Below are positions 44,134 through 52,488 of a stretch of 64,000 nt of DNA, in pieces. The stretch lies in assembly GCF_963662885.1 (NCBI RefSeq), contig NZ_OY760064.1, positions 62,001-126,000 of the forward strand, read 5' to 3'. The translations under genes were made by a program, and so were the position numbers. Each line of letters begins with the position of its first letter. The first letter of the stretch is position 1. This DNA comes from an uncultured Pseudodesulfovibrio sp. (lineage in GTDB: Bacteria; Desulfobacterota; Desulfovibrionia; Desulfovibrionales; Desulfovibrionaceae). The notes below the pieces were generated by a model. That model was not told where the DNA came from and did no database searches. It saw nothing but the letters and a program-made list of their open reading frames with translations.

Positions 44134-44408
44134 TACGCTCCATGTTCCATTAAGATTCTGTATGGAATCATAAAATTCAATGCTCTTTCTTTGGTGAGAA
44201 GTGTGATGTCCGTCTTTAATCTCGCGATGCCGGCGAGTGGCACAGAGGGATGTTCGTCATGTGTTCCTTTTCATATTCACACTCTGCATAACGGCTCGGA
44301 ATCATTCATCACATGCACATGGTGCACAATATGGCTAATTAAATGAAGCAAGAGGGATACTCGTAGCTATTATAGATAGTTAATAGGCTTCTAGTGCTGA
44401 GCCCGCCA

Positions 44409-44458
44409 TTGAATGGCATTCAAGAGGTCGTGGGTTCAATTCCCTCCAGCTCCACCAC
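44409..44458 (+). repeat. Attachment site copy B between elements 1 and 2
   Basis: Exact 50-base copy of the tRNA-Ala 3' part (anticodon arm to CCA plus one base). The 5' half of the tRNA is absent, so it is not a functional tRNA gene. Confidence 0.92.
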
Positions 44459-44472
44459 TTAAATTTCCGAAG

Positions 44473-44515
44473 AAAAAGGACCGTTTAGCTTGATAGGCTA
44501 GTCGGTCCTTTTTTT
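44473..44515 (+). terminator. Terminator next to attachment copy B
   Basis: AAAAAGGACCG pairs with CGGTCCTTTTT, with an inner TAGC/GCTA stem, followed by more T. It lies at the left end of element 2. Confidence 0.85.
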
Positions 44516-44872
44516 GTTTGTGGTGAACCGATTGGTCAACCGGTTGTTAGCCAAAGTAGCTAATATTACGTATTAAAAATGTATATGAATTTTGTTTGAG
44601 GTAGAAATGAATTTAGTTAGTGCTTAGAGGCGTTTTTTCGTGGTGTTTAATTTGAGCCTTTTGGCCCGTTTTGGAAGTTGGGTGATGGTTGGTTCATGGA
44701 TTCGGTAACCGCGCAAGATTGGGATGATTTTTCGCGAATTTGGGGTAGATGGTTTTGAAGGATTACAGATGTTTTGTGTTGAAATATCCCCATTGGTAAA
44801 ATCTACTCTTGCCCATTGCAATCTATGCAGGATAACACGAGATCAATAATTTACCGAAAAACAGGTTGAAAT
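44516..44872. other. AT-rich stretch of element 2, no gene seen
   Basis: About 360 bases. A 65-codon frame on the minus strand (44624-44821) has no recognisable features, and I see no other gene or remnant. Confidence 0.45.
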
Positions 44873-45263
44873 TTGAAATTTGTGGCAGTCGCTTTGATCA
44901 TTTAGAATGATATGGTTTTATCGCTCGACGCTCTACTCCGCCATCGCTAGCAGGTTTTTGGGAATTTCCTGGTGGTAAGCTTGAAAATGGGGAGTCTCTT
45001 GAAGAATGCTTAATTCAGGAAATTGGGGAGGAACTGGAAGTCGAAATCTAGATTTCAAAATGGTACGGTAAATCCATTTATGACTACGGATCAGGCTCGA
45101 TTAATTTACAGGCATTCGTATGTGCATTGGAGAGGGGGTCACTTAAACCCAATGTCCACTTAAAACTTGTTTGGTCTCTCTAGAAGAGCTTCCTCTGCGG
45201 CAATTCCTCCCTGCTGACATCCCATTTGTAGAGCGTCTCGTTGAAGAAGGACTACCTATCTAA
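44873..45263 (+). pseudogene. Decayed NUDIX (MutT-like) pyrophosphohydrolase gene
   Basis: Pieces of one NUDIX protein are spread over two frames. A TTG start gives KFVAVALII, then a TAG stop (44903) and NDMVL; a frame change near 44920 leads to IARRSTPPSLAGFWEFPGG with the NUDIX box KLENGESLEECLIQEIGEEL. A second TAG (45049) follows EVEI, then ISKWYGKSIYDYGSGSINLQ; another frame change near 45178 gives LEELPLRQFLPADIPFVERL and a stop at 45261. The NUDIX box also has Gln in place of the usual Arg. At least four lesions make it a pseudogene. Intact relatives hydrolyse oxidised or unusual nucleoside triphosphates. It lies 41 bases before the helicase gene, suggesting a former two-gene unit. Confidence 0.8.
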
Positions 45264-45304
45264 TTCTCTCCTCAAAATATTTCAGCACTATTGGAAACTG
45301 CAAA

Positions 45305-47278
45305 ATGCAACGAGCATACTATTCAGCAACTGGAGATCAGTTTTTCGAAGACGATTTGATGACCATCTTGGGAGAGCTAACACGCCACCATTCTTTTGCC
45401 CTCGATGACTTGCAGAAGAATTCTTGGATTTCACAAATCAATATACTCAAGGAGGTACTCACTTTTCTTACTGATTTCTTCTATATCGCTTTCGAGTACT
45501 CAATTCCTCGAATGGGAAAGCGCGTAGATGTCGTGATTCTCTATAGAGGGCTAGTCTTCGTTGTTGAATTTAAGGTGGGTGAGAAAGCATACTCACGAGC
45601 AGCTATTGAACAAGTCTTGGATTACTCGGTTGATCTAAAAAATTTTCACGAAGAAAGCCACCATTGCGAGATAGTGCCTGTTGCGGCTTGTACCGATGCT
45701 CCATCCGAAAGCATACATATGGATGTTTATCCTGATAATGTGTGGGTGCCAGTGCATGCGAACAAGCACAATTTAGGACAACTCATTGAGAGCATCGCAG
45801 TAAAGAGAGGGCTCCAAGCAACTAATCCCAGTGTCTGGATGAATTCAATCTATAAGCCCACTCCAACGATTATCGAAGCCGCTCAGGCTTTATACAAAGG
45901 CCATAGTGTTGAAGAAATTTCGCGTTCTGATTCAGGGGCGATCAATCTTGGAAGAACTTCTGCGGCCATCTCAGATATAATTGAGCTTTCGAAGAGCGAG
46001 CACAGGAAATCTATCTGTTTCATTACCGGGGTTCCTGGAGCTGGCAAGACTTTGGCGGGGCTTAATATTGCCAACGTTAGGCACAATGCTGACGAAGGGG
46101 AGCATGCAGTCTTTTTGTCGGGGAATGGGCCGCTTGTAGACGTACTCCAAGAAGCTCTTGCTAGAAATGAAGTGGCTGAAGCTATGCTTAAAGGGGATAA
46201 AATCAATAAAGCTGTAGCGTTGAGGAAATCCAAAGCGTTCATCCAGAACATACACCACTTCAGAGACGACAACCTGCAAACAGATAGAGCCCCGATTGAG
46301 AAGGTGGTCATTTTTGATGAAGCACAGCGAGCTTGGACTTCTCAGCAAGCTGCATCATTTATGTCGAAAAAGCGCGGAGTACGGGACTTTGACATGTCAG
46401 AACCAGAGTTTTTGATTAGCGTAATGGATCGTCATGAAGATTGGGCAACCATTGTGTGTTTGATCGGAGGTGGCCAAGAAATTAACACTGGTGAAGCTGG
46501 ACTCCCGGAGTGGTTCAACGCCATTCAGAGGAAATACCCACATTGGGATGTGTACGCTTCTGATATGCTAACAGATCAAGAATATACTCACGGCAGTGAG
46601 CTGTATTCGATTATTGACCAGAAGCAGTTGAATATCCGAAAGAACTTGCACCTTTCTGTTTCAGTGCGTTCTTTCCGCTCTGAGAAATTATCTGAGTTTA
46701 TTAAGGCTGTGTTGTCACTTGACGCCGAGAGTGGCGTTGAATTGTTCCAAGAGCTTCAAAGCTCCTACCCCATAGTTTTAACGAGGGACCTTCAAGTCGC
46801 AAAGCAATGGTTAAAAGCTCAAGCTCGAGGTGGTGAAAGCTATGGTCTTACTGCATATTCTGGGGGGTATAGGCTGAAGCCAGAAGGTATACATGTAAAA
46901 TCAGCAATCGATCCAAAAACATGGTTCCTCAATGGCCGCGAAGATGTTCGCTCAGCTTCATTCCTTGAGGATGCAGCTACAGAATTCGATATACAAGGTC
47001 TTGAATTAGATTGGACTTGCATTGCCTGGGATCCGAGTTTGAGAATGAGAATGGGTGCATGGGAATATAAGAGTTTCCGTGGAACGAAATGGCAAAATAT
47101 CAATGACCCCTTGAGAAGAAGATACCTCCTAAATGCATACCGTGTACTCCTTACTCGTGCCCGCCAGGGCATGGTTGTTTTTATCCCTCAGGGAGATAGT
47201 GAGGATGCTACTCGTTTGCCGGAATACTATGATCCTGTTTGCAGCTATTTTGAGGCATTTGGGGTTCCTTTGATCTAG
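45305..47278 (+). CDS. DUF2075/Schlafen-like superfamily 1 helicase with N-terminal nuclease-like domain
   Basis: A 657-aa protein. The N-terminal 200 residues contain a PD-(D/E)XK-type pattern: Asp near residue 75 in GKRVDVVILYRG and EFK near residue 90 in VFVVEFKVG. A helicase/ATPase of the DUF2075 (Schlafen group 3-like) type follows: Walker A TGVPGAGKT near residue 242, Walker B VVIFDEAQRAW near residue 340, and C-terminal motifs including DIQGLELDWTCIAWD and NAYRVLLTRARQGMVVFIP, the usual superfamily 1 motif VI. Such fusions occur on islands and are suspected nucleic-acid-directed defence proteins; the target is unknown. It is the only intact gene of element 2. Confidence 0.88.
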   Translation: MQRAYYSATGDQFFEDDLMTILGELTRHHSFALDDLQKNSWISQINILKEVLTFLTDFFYIAFEYSIPRMGKRVDVVILYRGLVFVVEFKVGEKAYSRAAIEQVLDYSVDLKNFHEESHHCEIVPVAACTDAPSESIHMDVYPDNVWVPVHANKHNLGQLIESIAVKRGLQATNPSVWMNSIYKPTPTIIEAAQALYKGHSVEEISRSDSGAINLGRTSAAISDIIELSKSEHRKSICFITGVPGAGKTLAGLNIANVRHNADEGEHAVFLSGNGPLVDVLQEALARNEVAEAMLKGDKINKAVALRKSKAFIQNIHHFRDDNLQTDRAPIEKVVIFDEAQRAWTSQQAASFMSKKRGVRDFDMSEPEFLISVMDRHEDWATIVCLIGGGQEINTGEAGLPEWFNAIQRKYPHWDVYASDMLTDQEYTHGSELYSIIDQKQLNIRKNLHLSVSVRSFRSEKLSEFIKAVLSLDAESGVELFQELQSSYPIVLTRDLQVAKQWLKAQARGGESYGLTAYSGGYRLKPEGIHVKSAIDPKTWFLNGREDVRSASFLEDAATEFDIQGLELDWTCIAWDPSLRMRMGAWEYKSFRGTKWQNINDPLRRRYLLNAYRVLLTRARQGMVVFIPQGDSEDATRLPEYYDPVCSYFEAFGVPLI

Positions 47279-47409
47279 AAATAATACTAAGATTTAGGTC
47301 AACCATTCGGTCTCCCACCCCCTATAACACCAACCTTAAGTCACCGATTCTCTGTTGATCAGAAAATGATAAGTTTAAATATTCAAGTGGTAAGCCTGTC
47401 CTAGTGCAA

Positions 47410-47452
47410 GGCATTCAAGAGGTCGTGGGTTCAATTCCCTCCAGCTCCACCA
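47410..47452 (+). repeat. Attachment site copy C (right end, ancestral tRNA 3' end)
   Basis: Forty-three bases identical to the tRNA-Ala 3' end including CCA. The bases before it differ from copies A and B, so the exchange point lies near the anticodon loop. Confidence 0.9.
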
Positions 47453-47462
47453 TTAGAAAGTT

Positions 47463-47494
47463 AAGGCTTGGAAGTTCGCTTCCAAGCCTTTTTT
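47463..47494 (+). terminator. Terminator next to attachment copy C, probably the original tRNA terminator
   Basis: A perfect 12-bp stem AAGGCTTGGAAG/CTTCCAAGCCTT with a TTCG tetraloop and a T run, ten bases past CCA. Confidence 0.92.
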
Positions 47495-47880
47495 CGTGGG
47501 ATATAGCATTAGCCGACAATCTGGCAGGTGGCTGTGTGCCGAGGTCGGCATGCAGGCTTCTGTAGGGTGGTGTCCTTTTGGCCTCCTTCCTGTGATCGGC
47601 TACCCGGCTATCGGGATTTGCCGTAATTATGTTGCATGACCATGATGCTCTCTCCCCTTGCCCTGTTGGGTTTGCGTCACGGTTTTCGTCTGGCTCTATG
47701 CGGGAGGGCCCTTTTTGGGGATCAGCCTTGCGCACAAAATGGTGAGATGGATTTGCTTTTTGATCGGACAATCCGGCCCTTGATTCCTGTCGTAAAAATA
47801 TCCCGTTAATATTCTTCATCTATTGATCAGAGCAGGTTGTTCTCAGCCTGAGCAGCGGTTCGTGTTTGAGTAAAATTACC
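47495..47880. other. Intergenic region between the islands and the ribose operon
   Basis: About 390 bases of backbone DNA. Minus-strand frames here run into the tRNA remnant and are not credible genes; no RNA gene is recognised. Confidence 0.45.
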
Positions 47881-47908
47881 TTGACAGAAATGTCACAGAA
47901 GGTAGGGT
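47881..47908 (+). promoter_or_regulatory. Candidate promoter of the rbs operon
   Basis: Perfect -35 TTGACA (47881-47886) and a weak -10 TAGGGT at 47903 after 16 bases, placed directly upstream of the putative operators. Confidence 0.5.
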
Positions 47909-47919
47909 GGGAGAGCTTA

Positions 47920-47945
47920 CGCAAACGATTGCGCAAACGATTGTA
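47920..47945 (+). promoter_or_regulatory. Tandem LacI/RbsR-type operators of the rbs operon
   Basis: CGCAAACGATTGCG (47920-47933) is a near-perfect palindrome with the central CG typical of LacI-family operators; the same half-site recurs 12 bases later as CGCAAACGATTGTA. They lie between the promoter and rbsB, and the operon encodes its own LacI-family regulator. Confidence 0.75.
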
Positions 47946-47981
47946 TGAGTGCGGTTCATTAATCATTTGGAGGTATCCGGT

Positions 47982-48926
47982 ATGACTTTTTCGAAAAAAA
48001 TCACTGTGGCATTGATGTCTCTGGCGTTCCTTTTCACGGTGGCGATTGCCCCGTCGTTCGCCGCCGAGAAGCCGGTCGTCGGTCTGGTCATGAAATCCCT
48101 GGCCAACGAATTTTTCAAAACCATGGAAGAGGGCGCCCGTAAGTATGCCAAGGAAGACGGCACCTTCACCCTGATTCCGGTGGGTATGAACTCCGAGACC
48201 GACATCGACACCCAGGTCAGCGCCATGGAGAACTTCATCGCCCAGAAAGTGGACATGATCGTTGTCGCCCCGGCCGACTCCGTCGGCATGACCATCCCGG
48301 TCAAGAAGGCCGTTGATGCGGGCATCACCGTCGTCAACTTCGACGTCACCCTGAACAAGGAAGCGCTGGTCAAGGCCGGCCTGCCCAAGGATTTCCTGTT
48401 CGTCGGTCCTGATAACGCCGAAGGCGCGGAAATGGTCGGCGACTACCTGGCCGAGACCCTCGGCAAGGGCGCCAAGGTCATCATCATCGAAGGCAACCCC
48501 GGCGCGGACAACGCCAAGCAGCGCAAGGCCGGTTTCATGCGCTCCGTCGAGAAGTACAACCTGAATCTGCTGACCTCCCGTACCGCCCACTGGGAAACCG
48601 AGGAGGCCAACACCCTGATGACCAACCTGCTGACCATGCACCCGGACGTCCAGGGCGTGATGTGCGCCAACGACTCCATGGTGCTGGGCGTTGAAAAGGC
48701 GATCGCCGCCGCTGGCATGACCGGCAAGATCCAGATCGTCGGTTTCGACAACATCGGCGCGGTGCAGGAGCTGATCAAGCAGGGCAAGTGCCTGGCCACC
48801 ATCGACCAGTTCGGCCCCGAAATGGCCGCCAACGCCATCAAGGTCGGGTTCCGCATTCTCCATGGCGAGAAGCTGACCGGCTGGCAGAAGACCCCCATCA
48901 AGCTCGTGACCAAGGCCGACCTGTAG
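47982..48926 (+). CDS. rbsB: Ribose ABC transporter periplasmic binding protein RbsB
   Basis: A 314-aa periplasmic sugar-binding protein of the RbsB family. A signal peptide (VALMSLAFLFTVAIAPSFA) is followed by a type 1 periplasmic-binding fold: KPVVGLVMKSLANEFFKTME, KVDMIVVAPADSVGMTIPVKK and ANDSMVLGVEKA, all familiar family stretches. ATG at 47982 is chosen because TGGAGG lies nine bases upstream. It heads the rbs operon and is separated from rbsA by a hairpin terminator, which should keep binding protein made in excess over the membrane parts. Ribose is the likely ligand given the ribokinase gene in the same operon. Confidence 0.93.
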   Translation: MTFSKKITVALMSLAFLFTVAIAPSFAAEKPVVGLVMKSLANEFFKTMEEGARKYAKEDGTFTLIPVGMNSETDIDTQVSAMENFIAQKVDMIVVAPADSVGMTIPVKKAVDAGITVVNFDVTLNKEALVKAGLPKDFLFVGPDNAEGAEMVGDYLAETLGKGAKVIIIEGNPGADNAKQRKAGFMRSVEKYNLNLLTSRTAHWETEEANTLMTNLLTMHPDVQGVMCANDSMVLGVEKAIAAAGMTGKIQIVGFDNIGAVQELIKQGKCLATIDQFGPEMAANAIKVGFRILHGEKLTGWQKTPIKLVTKADL

Positions 48927-48942
48927 GCCTGACGTAAACATC

Positions 48943-48973
48943 GGCAGCGGGCCTTTGAGCCCGCTGCCTTTTT
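48943..48973 (+). terminator. Intra-operon terminator/attenuator between rbsB and rbsA
   Basis: GGCAGCGGGC pairs with GCCCGCTGCC, followed by TTTTT. No separate promoter for rbsA is evident, so partial read-through is likely. Confidence 0.88.
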
Positions 48974-49020
48974 GAATGGGGTTTCAATGCATTTTCGGTT
49001 TGCCTTTGGCGGGAGCGCGG

Positions 49021-50571
49021 ATGGACACTAGTGAAAACATTTTAGAACTACGAGGTATTACCAAGCAGTTCCCCGGCGTCGTCGCCTTGAACGACGTCGA
49101 CCTCGACATCAGGAAGGGCGAGGTGCACGTCCTGGTGGGCGAAAACGGAGCCGGTAAGTCAAGCCTCATCAAGGTCCTGTGCGGCATCTATACTCCCGAT
49201 GCGGGAGAGATGCTTTACCAGGGGCGGCCCTATGCGCCGCAGACGCCTTCCGATGCCATGAATGCGGGCATCCGGGTGGTCTATCAGGAGTTCAATCTCC
49301 TTTCCTATCTCTCTGTTGCGGAGAACATGTTTTTCGACAACCTGCCCCGCAGGTACGGACTGGTCGATTATCATACGCTGTATCGCAACACCCAGGAATT
49401 GCTGGACGTCGTCGGGCTGGACATCTCCCCGAAGACGCCGGTCGAATTGCTCGGCGTGGCCCAGATGCAGCTCATCGAGATCGCCAAGGCCATCTCGTCC
49501 GAGAGCAAGCTGCTCATCCTGGACGAGCCCACGGCAACGCTCTCCAGCAAGGAGATCGAGATGCTCTTCGGCATCGTCGCCAAGCTCAAGGCCCAGGGCG
49601 TGACCATCATTTTCATTTCCCATCATCTGCAGGAGGTCTTCGAGATCGGGGACCGTATCACCGTCCTGCGCAATGGGGAGAACGCCGGTACGCACATTGC
49701 GAGCGACATCTCCATCCCGGAGATCGTCAAGCTCATGGTCGGCCGGTCCATGGACGAGGAATATCCCTTCCGGGACGACGTGACCGTGGGCGAGCCCCTG
49801 CTCAGTGTGCGGAACCTGCGCTGCAAGGGCAGCGCCCATTCCGTTTCCTTCGAGGTCGGGCGGGGCGAGTTGCTCGGTCTGGCCGGTCTGGTCGGTTCCG
49901 GACGGACCGACGTGGTGCGCGCCATCTTCGGGGCGGACCCCAAGGACGGCGGCGAGATTCTGCTGCACGGTAAGAAACTGTCCATCGAGACGCCGCGCGA
50001 CGCGGTCAAGAACCGTATCTGCCTGCTGACCGAGGATCGCAAGGACCAGGGACTCATCCTCGAGATGTCCTGCGCCGTGAACACGACGCTCACGGACCTG
50101 CCCGGCGTGGCCCGTTACGGGTTCATTCAGCGGGATGCGGAGCGGGAAGTTGCGGAGAAGATGGTAACCGATCTCGTCATCAAGACGCCGTCCATCGACC
50201 AGTGGGTGGGCAACCTGTCCGGCGGCAACCAGCAGAAGGTGGTCCTGGCCAAGTGGCTGTTCCGGGACGCCGAGGTACTCATCTTCGACGAGCCCACACG
50301 CGGTATCGATGTGGGCGCCAAATACGAGATCTATCTTCTGCTCTGGCAGCTGGCCGCCGCAGGCAAGGCGATCATCATCGTTTCTTCCGATCTGCCGGAG
50401 ATGCTCGGCATCTGCCACCGAATCATTACCTTCTCCGACGGGAAGATCACGGGGGAACTGCCGCGTAAAGAATTCGATCAGGAACGGATTCTGACCATGG
50501 CATATGAAGAATACATCCAGGATGACGCGGCTGCGGCATCGGGAACAGACCAAGTCAAACGGGGAGTCTGA
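49021..50571 (+). CDS. rbsA: Ribose ABC transporter ATPase RbsA
   Basis: A 516-aa duplicated sugar-transport ATPase. The first half has Walker A GENGAGKSS near residue 42, Walker B LLILDEPTATL, and a degenerate signature around LGVAQMQLIEIAKA; the second half lacks a canonical Walker A but has the signature NLSGGNQQK and LIFDEPTRGIDVG, as in RbsA. ATG at 49021 with GGGAG upstream is preferred over the ATG at 48976, which falls on the terminator. Its stop overlaps the rbsC start by one base. Confidence 0.95.
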   Translation: MDTSENILELRGITKQFPGVVALNDVDLDIRKGEVHVLVGENGAGKSSLIKVLCGIYTPDAGEMLYQGRPYAPQTPSDAMNAGIRVVYQEFNLLSYLSVAENMFFDNLPRRYGLVDYHTLYRNTQELLDVVGLDISPKTPVELLGVAQMQLIEIAKAISSESKLLILDEPTATLSSKEIEMLFGIVAKLKAQGVTIIFISHHLQEVFEIGDRITVLRNGENAGTHIASDISIPEIVKLMVGRSMDEEYPFRDDVTVGEPLLSVRNLRCKGSAHSVSFEVGRGELLGLAGLVGSGRTDVVRAIFGADPKDGGEILLHGKKLSIETPRDAVKNRICLLTEDRKDQGLILEMSCAVNTTLTDLPGVARYGFIQRDAEREVAEKMVTDLVIKTPSIDQWVGNLSGGNQQKVVLAKWLFRDAEVLIFDEPTRGIDVGAKYEIYLLLWQLAAAGKAIIIVSSDLPEMLGICHRIITFSDGKITGELPRKEFDQERILTMAYEEYIQDDAAAASGTDQVKRGV

Positions 50572-51551
50572 TGAATTTCAGGAAACTTGCATATCTGCTG
50601 CTCAGAGAGGCCGGTATCGGCGTGGCGTTGGTGTTGCTCATCATCATCTTCATGCTCGTCGCGCCCAACTTCGCCTCGCCCATCAACATGATGAACATCT
50701 GCACGCAGATCAGCATCAATACGGTCATTGCGGTGGGTATGACCTTCGTCATTCTGCTGGGCGGCATCGACCTTTCGGTCGGGTCCGTGCTGGCGCTCTG
50801 CACCATCGTGGCCGGGCTGATACTTACCAACGAGGCCCTGTCTCCCGGGCTGGCCTTCTTCCTCGCGGTGGTCGTCAGCCTCGCGGTCGGGGCCGTGTGC
50901 GGCCTGTTCAACGGGTTCGTGTGCGAGCGCTGGAAGATCCATTCCTTCGTTGTCACCCTGGGCATGCTCAACATAGCTAGGGGCGCGGCGCTCCAGATCA
51001 GCGATTCCAGGACCCTGTTCGGCTTTCCCCAGGTCTTTACCGACCTGGGCGCGCAGAACGTCTTCGGTCTGCCCGTGATCTTCATCATGGCCCTGACGCT
51101 GGTCATCATCGGGACCATCGTTCTGAACCGGTCGGTGTTCGGACGGATGATCTACGCCATCGGCAACAACGAGGAGGCCGTCCGCCTTTCCGGACACCGG
51201 ACCATCCTTTACAAGATCGCGGCCTTCGTCATCTGCGGCGGGTGCGTGGGCGTGGCCGGCATCATGTATATGCTGCGTCTGTCCATGGCCAGCCCGATCC
51301 TGGGCGTCGGCTTTGAGCTCAACGCCATCGCGGCGGTGGTCATCGGCGGCACCAGCATGATGGGCGGCAAGGGCTCCCTGGTCGGCACCTTCCTGGGTGC
51401 CTGCATCATAGGCGTGCTGAACAACGGGCTCCTGCTGCTCGGCATGGGCGATTTCGCCCGCCAGATCGTCACCGGCCTGATCATCGTGGCCGCAGTCATC
51501 ATCGACACCTACCGCAACCGGCTTCTGACCAAGATTCAGGTTTCCGAGTAA
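50571..51551 (+). CDS. rbsC: Ribose ABC transporter permease RbsC
   Basis: A 326-aa inner-membrane permease with eight to ten hydrophobic helices. Family landmarks are INTVIAVGMTFVILLGGIDLS, FGRMIYAIGNNEEAVRLSG and AAVVIGGTSMMGGKGSLVGT, where the EAA-like loop contacts the ATPase. It starts at the rbsA stop (TGATG) and ends four bases before the ribokinase gene. Confidence 0.95.
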   Translation: MNFRKLAYLLLREAGIGVALVLLIIIFMLVAPNFASPINMMNICTQISINTVIAVGMTFVILLGGIDLSVGSVLALCTIVAGLILTNEALSPGLAFFLAVVVSLAVGAVCGLFNGFVCERWKIHSFVVTLGMLNIARGAALQISDSRTLFGFPQVFTDLGAQNVFGLPVIFIMALTLVIIGTIVLNRSVFGRMIYAIGNNEEAVRLSGHRTILYKIAAFVICGGCVGVAGIMYMLRLSMASPILGVGFELNAIAAVVIGGTSMMGGKGSLVGTFLGACIIGVLNNGLLLLGMGDFARQIVTGLIIVAAVIIDTYRNRLLTKIQVSE

Positions 51552-51555
51552 CGTC

Positions 51556-52482
51556 ATGAGTGCAAAGAAATTGATAGTCCTGGGCAGCGTCAATGCCGAC
51601 CACGTCATCCAACTGGATGATTTTCCCCGTCCCGGCGAAACGGTCATCGGGCACGGATATCAGGTGCTGCCGGGCGGAAAGGGGGCCAACCAGGCCGTGG
51701 CTTCGGCACGGCTCGGCGCGGAGGTCGGGTTCATCGCCTGCGTGGGCGACGACGACTTCGGCGCACGCATCCTCAAGCGTTTTGCCGACGACGGCATCGA
51801 TACCTCGGCGGTCACGGTCGTGGAAGGCATGCCCACTGGCCTGGCGCTGATCCAGATCGCTGCCAACGGGGAGAACTCCATCGTCATCTCTGCCGAGGCC
51901 AACGGGTACCTGACCCCCGAAGTGCTGGAGCGGCAGTTGGGGTTGCTGCAGGAGGCCGACACCCTTTTGATGCAGCTCGAGAGTCCGCTCGAAACCATCC
52001 AGCTGGCCGCCCGCAAGGCGCGGGAGGCCGGGGCGATCGTGGTGCTCAATCCTGCACCGGCACGGCCTTTGCCGGATTCGCTTCTGGCCGATGTGAGCGT
52101 GATCACTCCCAACGAAACCGAGGCGGAGCTGCTCACGGGCGTGAAGGTCGTTACCGAAGACGATGCGAGAAGAGCTGCTGATGTCTTGCACGACAAAGGG
52201 GTTGCGACCGTCATTATCACTCTCGGCAAGAACGGGGCTTTTTTGAGTGCCGACGGGTTTTCCCGGCGAATCGAGGGGTATAGCGTCACGCCGGTTGACA
52301 CCACGGCCGCCGGTGATACCTTCAACGGGGCGCTCGTCGCGGCCCTGCAACAGGGGGTGGACATGGCCGGGGCCATTCGTTTCGCCCATGGTGCGGCTGC
52401 CATTTCCGTCACCCGGCTCGGTGCGCAAACCTCCATTCCCTACCGCGCGGAAGTGGACAGATTCATCAAGGATAATGGATAA
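51556..52482 (+). CDS. rbsK: Ribokinase RbsK
   Basis: A 308-aa PfkB-family kinase that phosphorylates ribose to ribose 5-phosphate. The N-terminal sugar-binding signature (LPGGKGANQAVASARLG) and the C-terminal ATP/anion-hole signature (DTTAAGDTFNGALVAAL, with the catalytic Asp in AAGD) are intact. VLGSVNADHVIQLDDFPRPG near the start is typical of ribokinases. It sits between rbsC and rbsR in one operon. Confidence 0.95.
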   Translation: MSAKKLIVLGSVNADHVIQLDDFPRPGETVIGHGYQVLPGGKGANQAVASARLGAEVGFIACVGDDDFGARILKRFADDGIDTSAVTVVEGMPTGLALIQIAANGENSIVISAEANGYLTPEVLERQLGLLQEADTLLMQLESPLETIQLAARKAREAGAIVVLNPAPARPLPDSLLADVSVITPNETEAELLTGVKVVTEDDARRAADVLHDKGVATVIITLGKNGAFLSADGFSRRIEGYSVTPVDTTAAGDTFNGALVAALQQGVDMAGAIRFAHGAAAISVTRLGAQTSIPYRAEVDRFIKDNG

Positions 52483-52488
52483 CCGATC

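Larger units (their letters stand above)
44409..47452. mobile_element. Integrated element 2, without integrase, in tandem with element 1
   Basis: About 3 kb between attachment copies B and C. It carries a decayed NUDIX gene and a DUF2075-type nuclease-helicase, and no recombinase. GGTCAACC occurs near both ends (44534 and 47297), possible arm sites. Either a satellite mobilised by a foreign integrase or a remnant of a larger island. Confidence 0.72.

Noticed and set aside
44409..44458. A second tRNA-Ala gene
   Set aside because: Only the 3' part from the anticodon arm is present; the acceptor 5' strand and D arm are missing, so it is an attachment-site copy.
44624..44821. A 65-codon minus-strand frame in element 2
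   Set aside because: No ribosome site, no recognisable features and composition like the surrounding non-coding DNA.
47415..47819. A 134-codon minus-strand frame running into the tRNA remnant
   Set aside because: It starts in unrelated sequence and ends with the false peptide typically read from tRNA 3' ends (VELEGIEPTTS).
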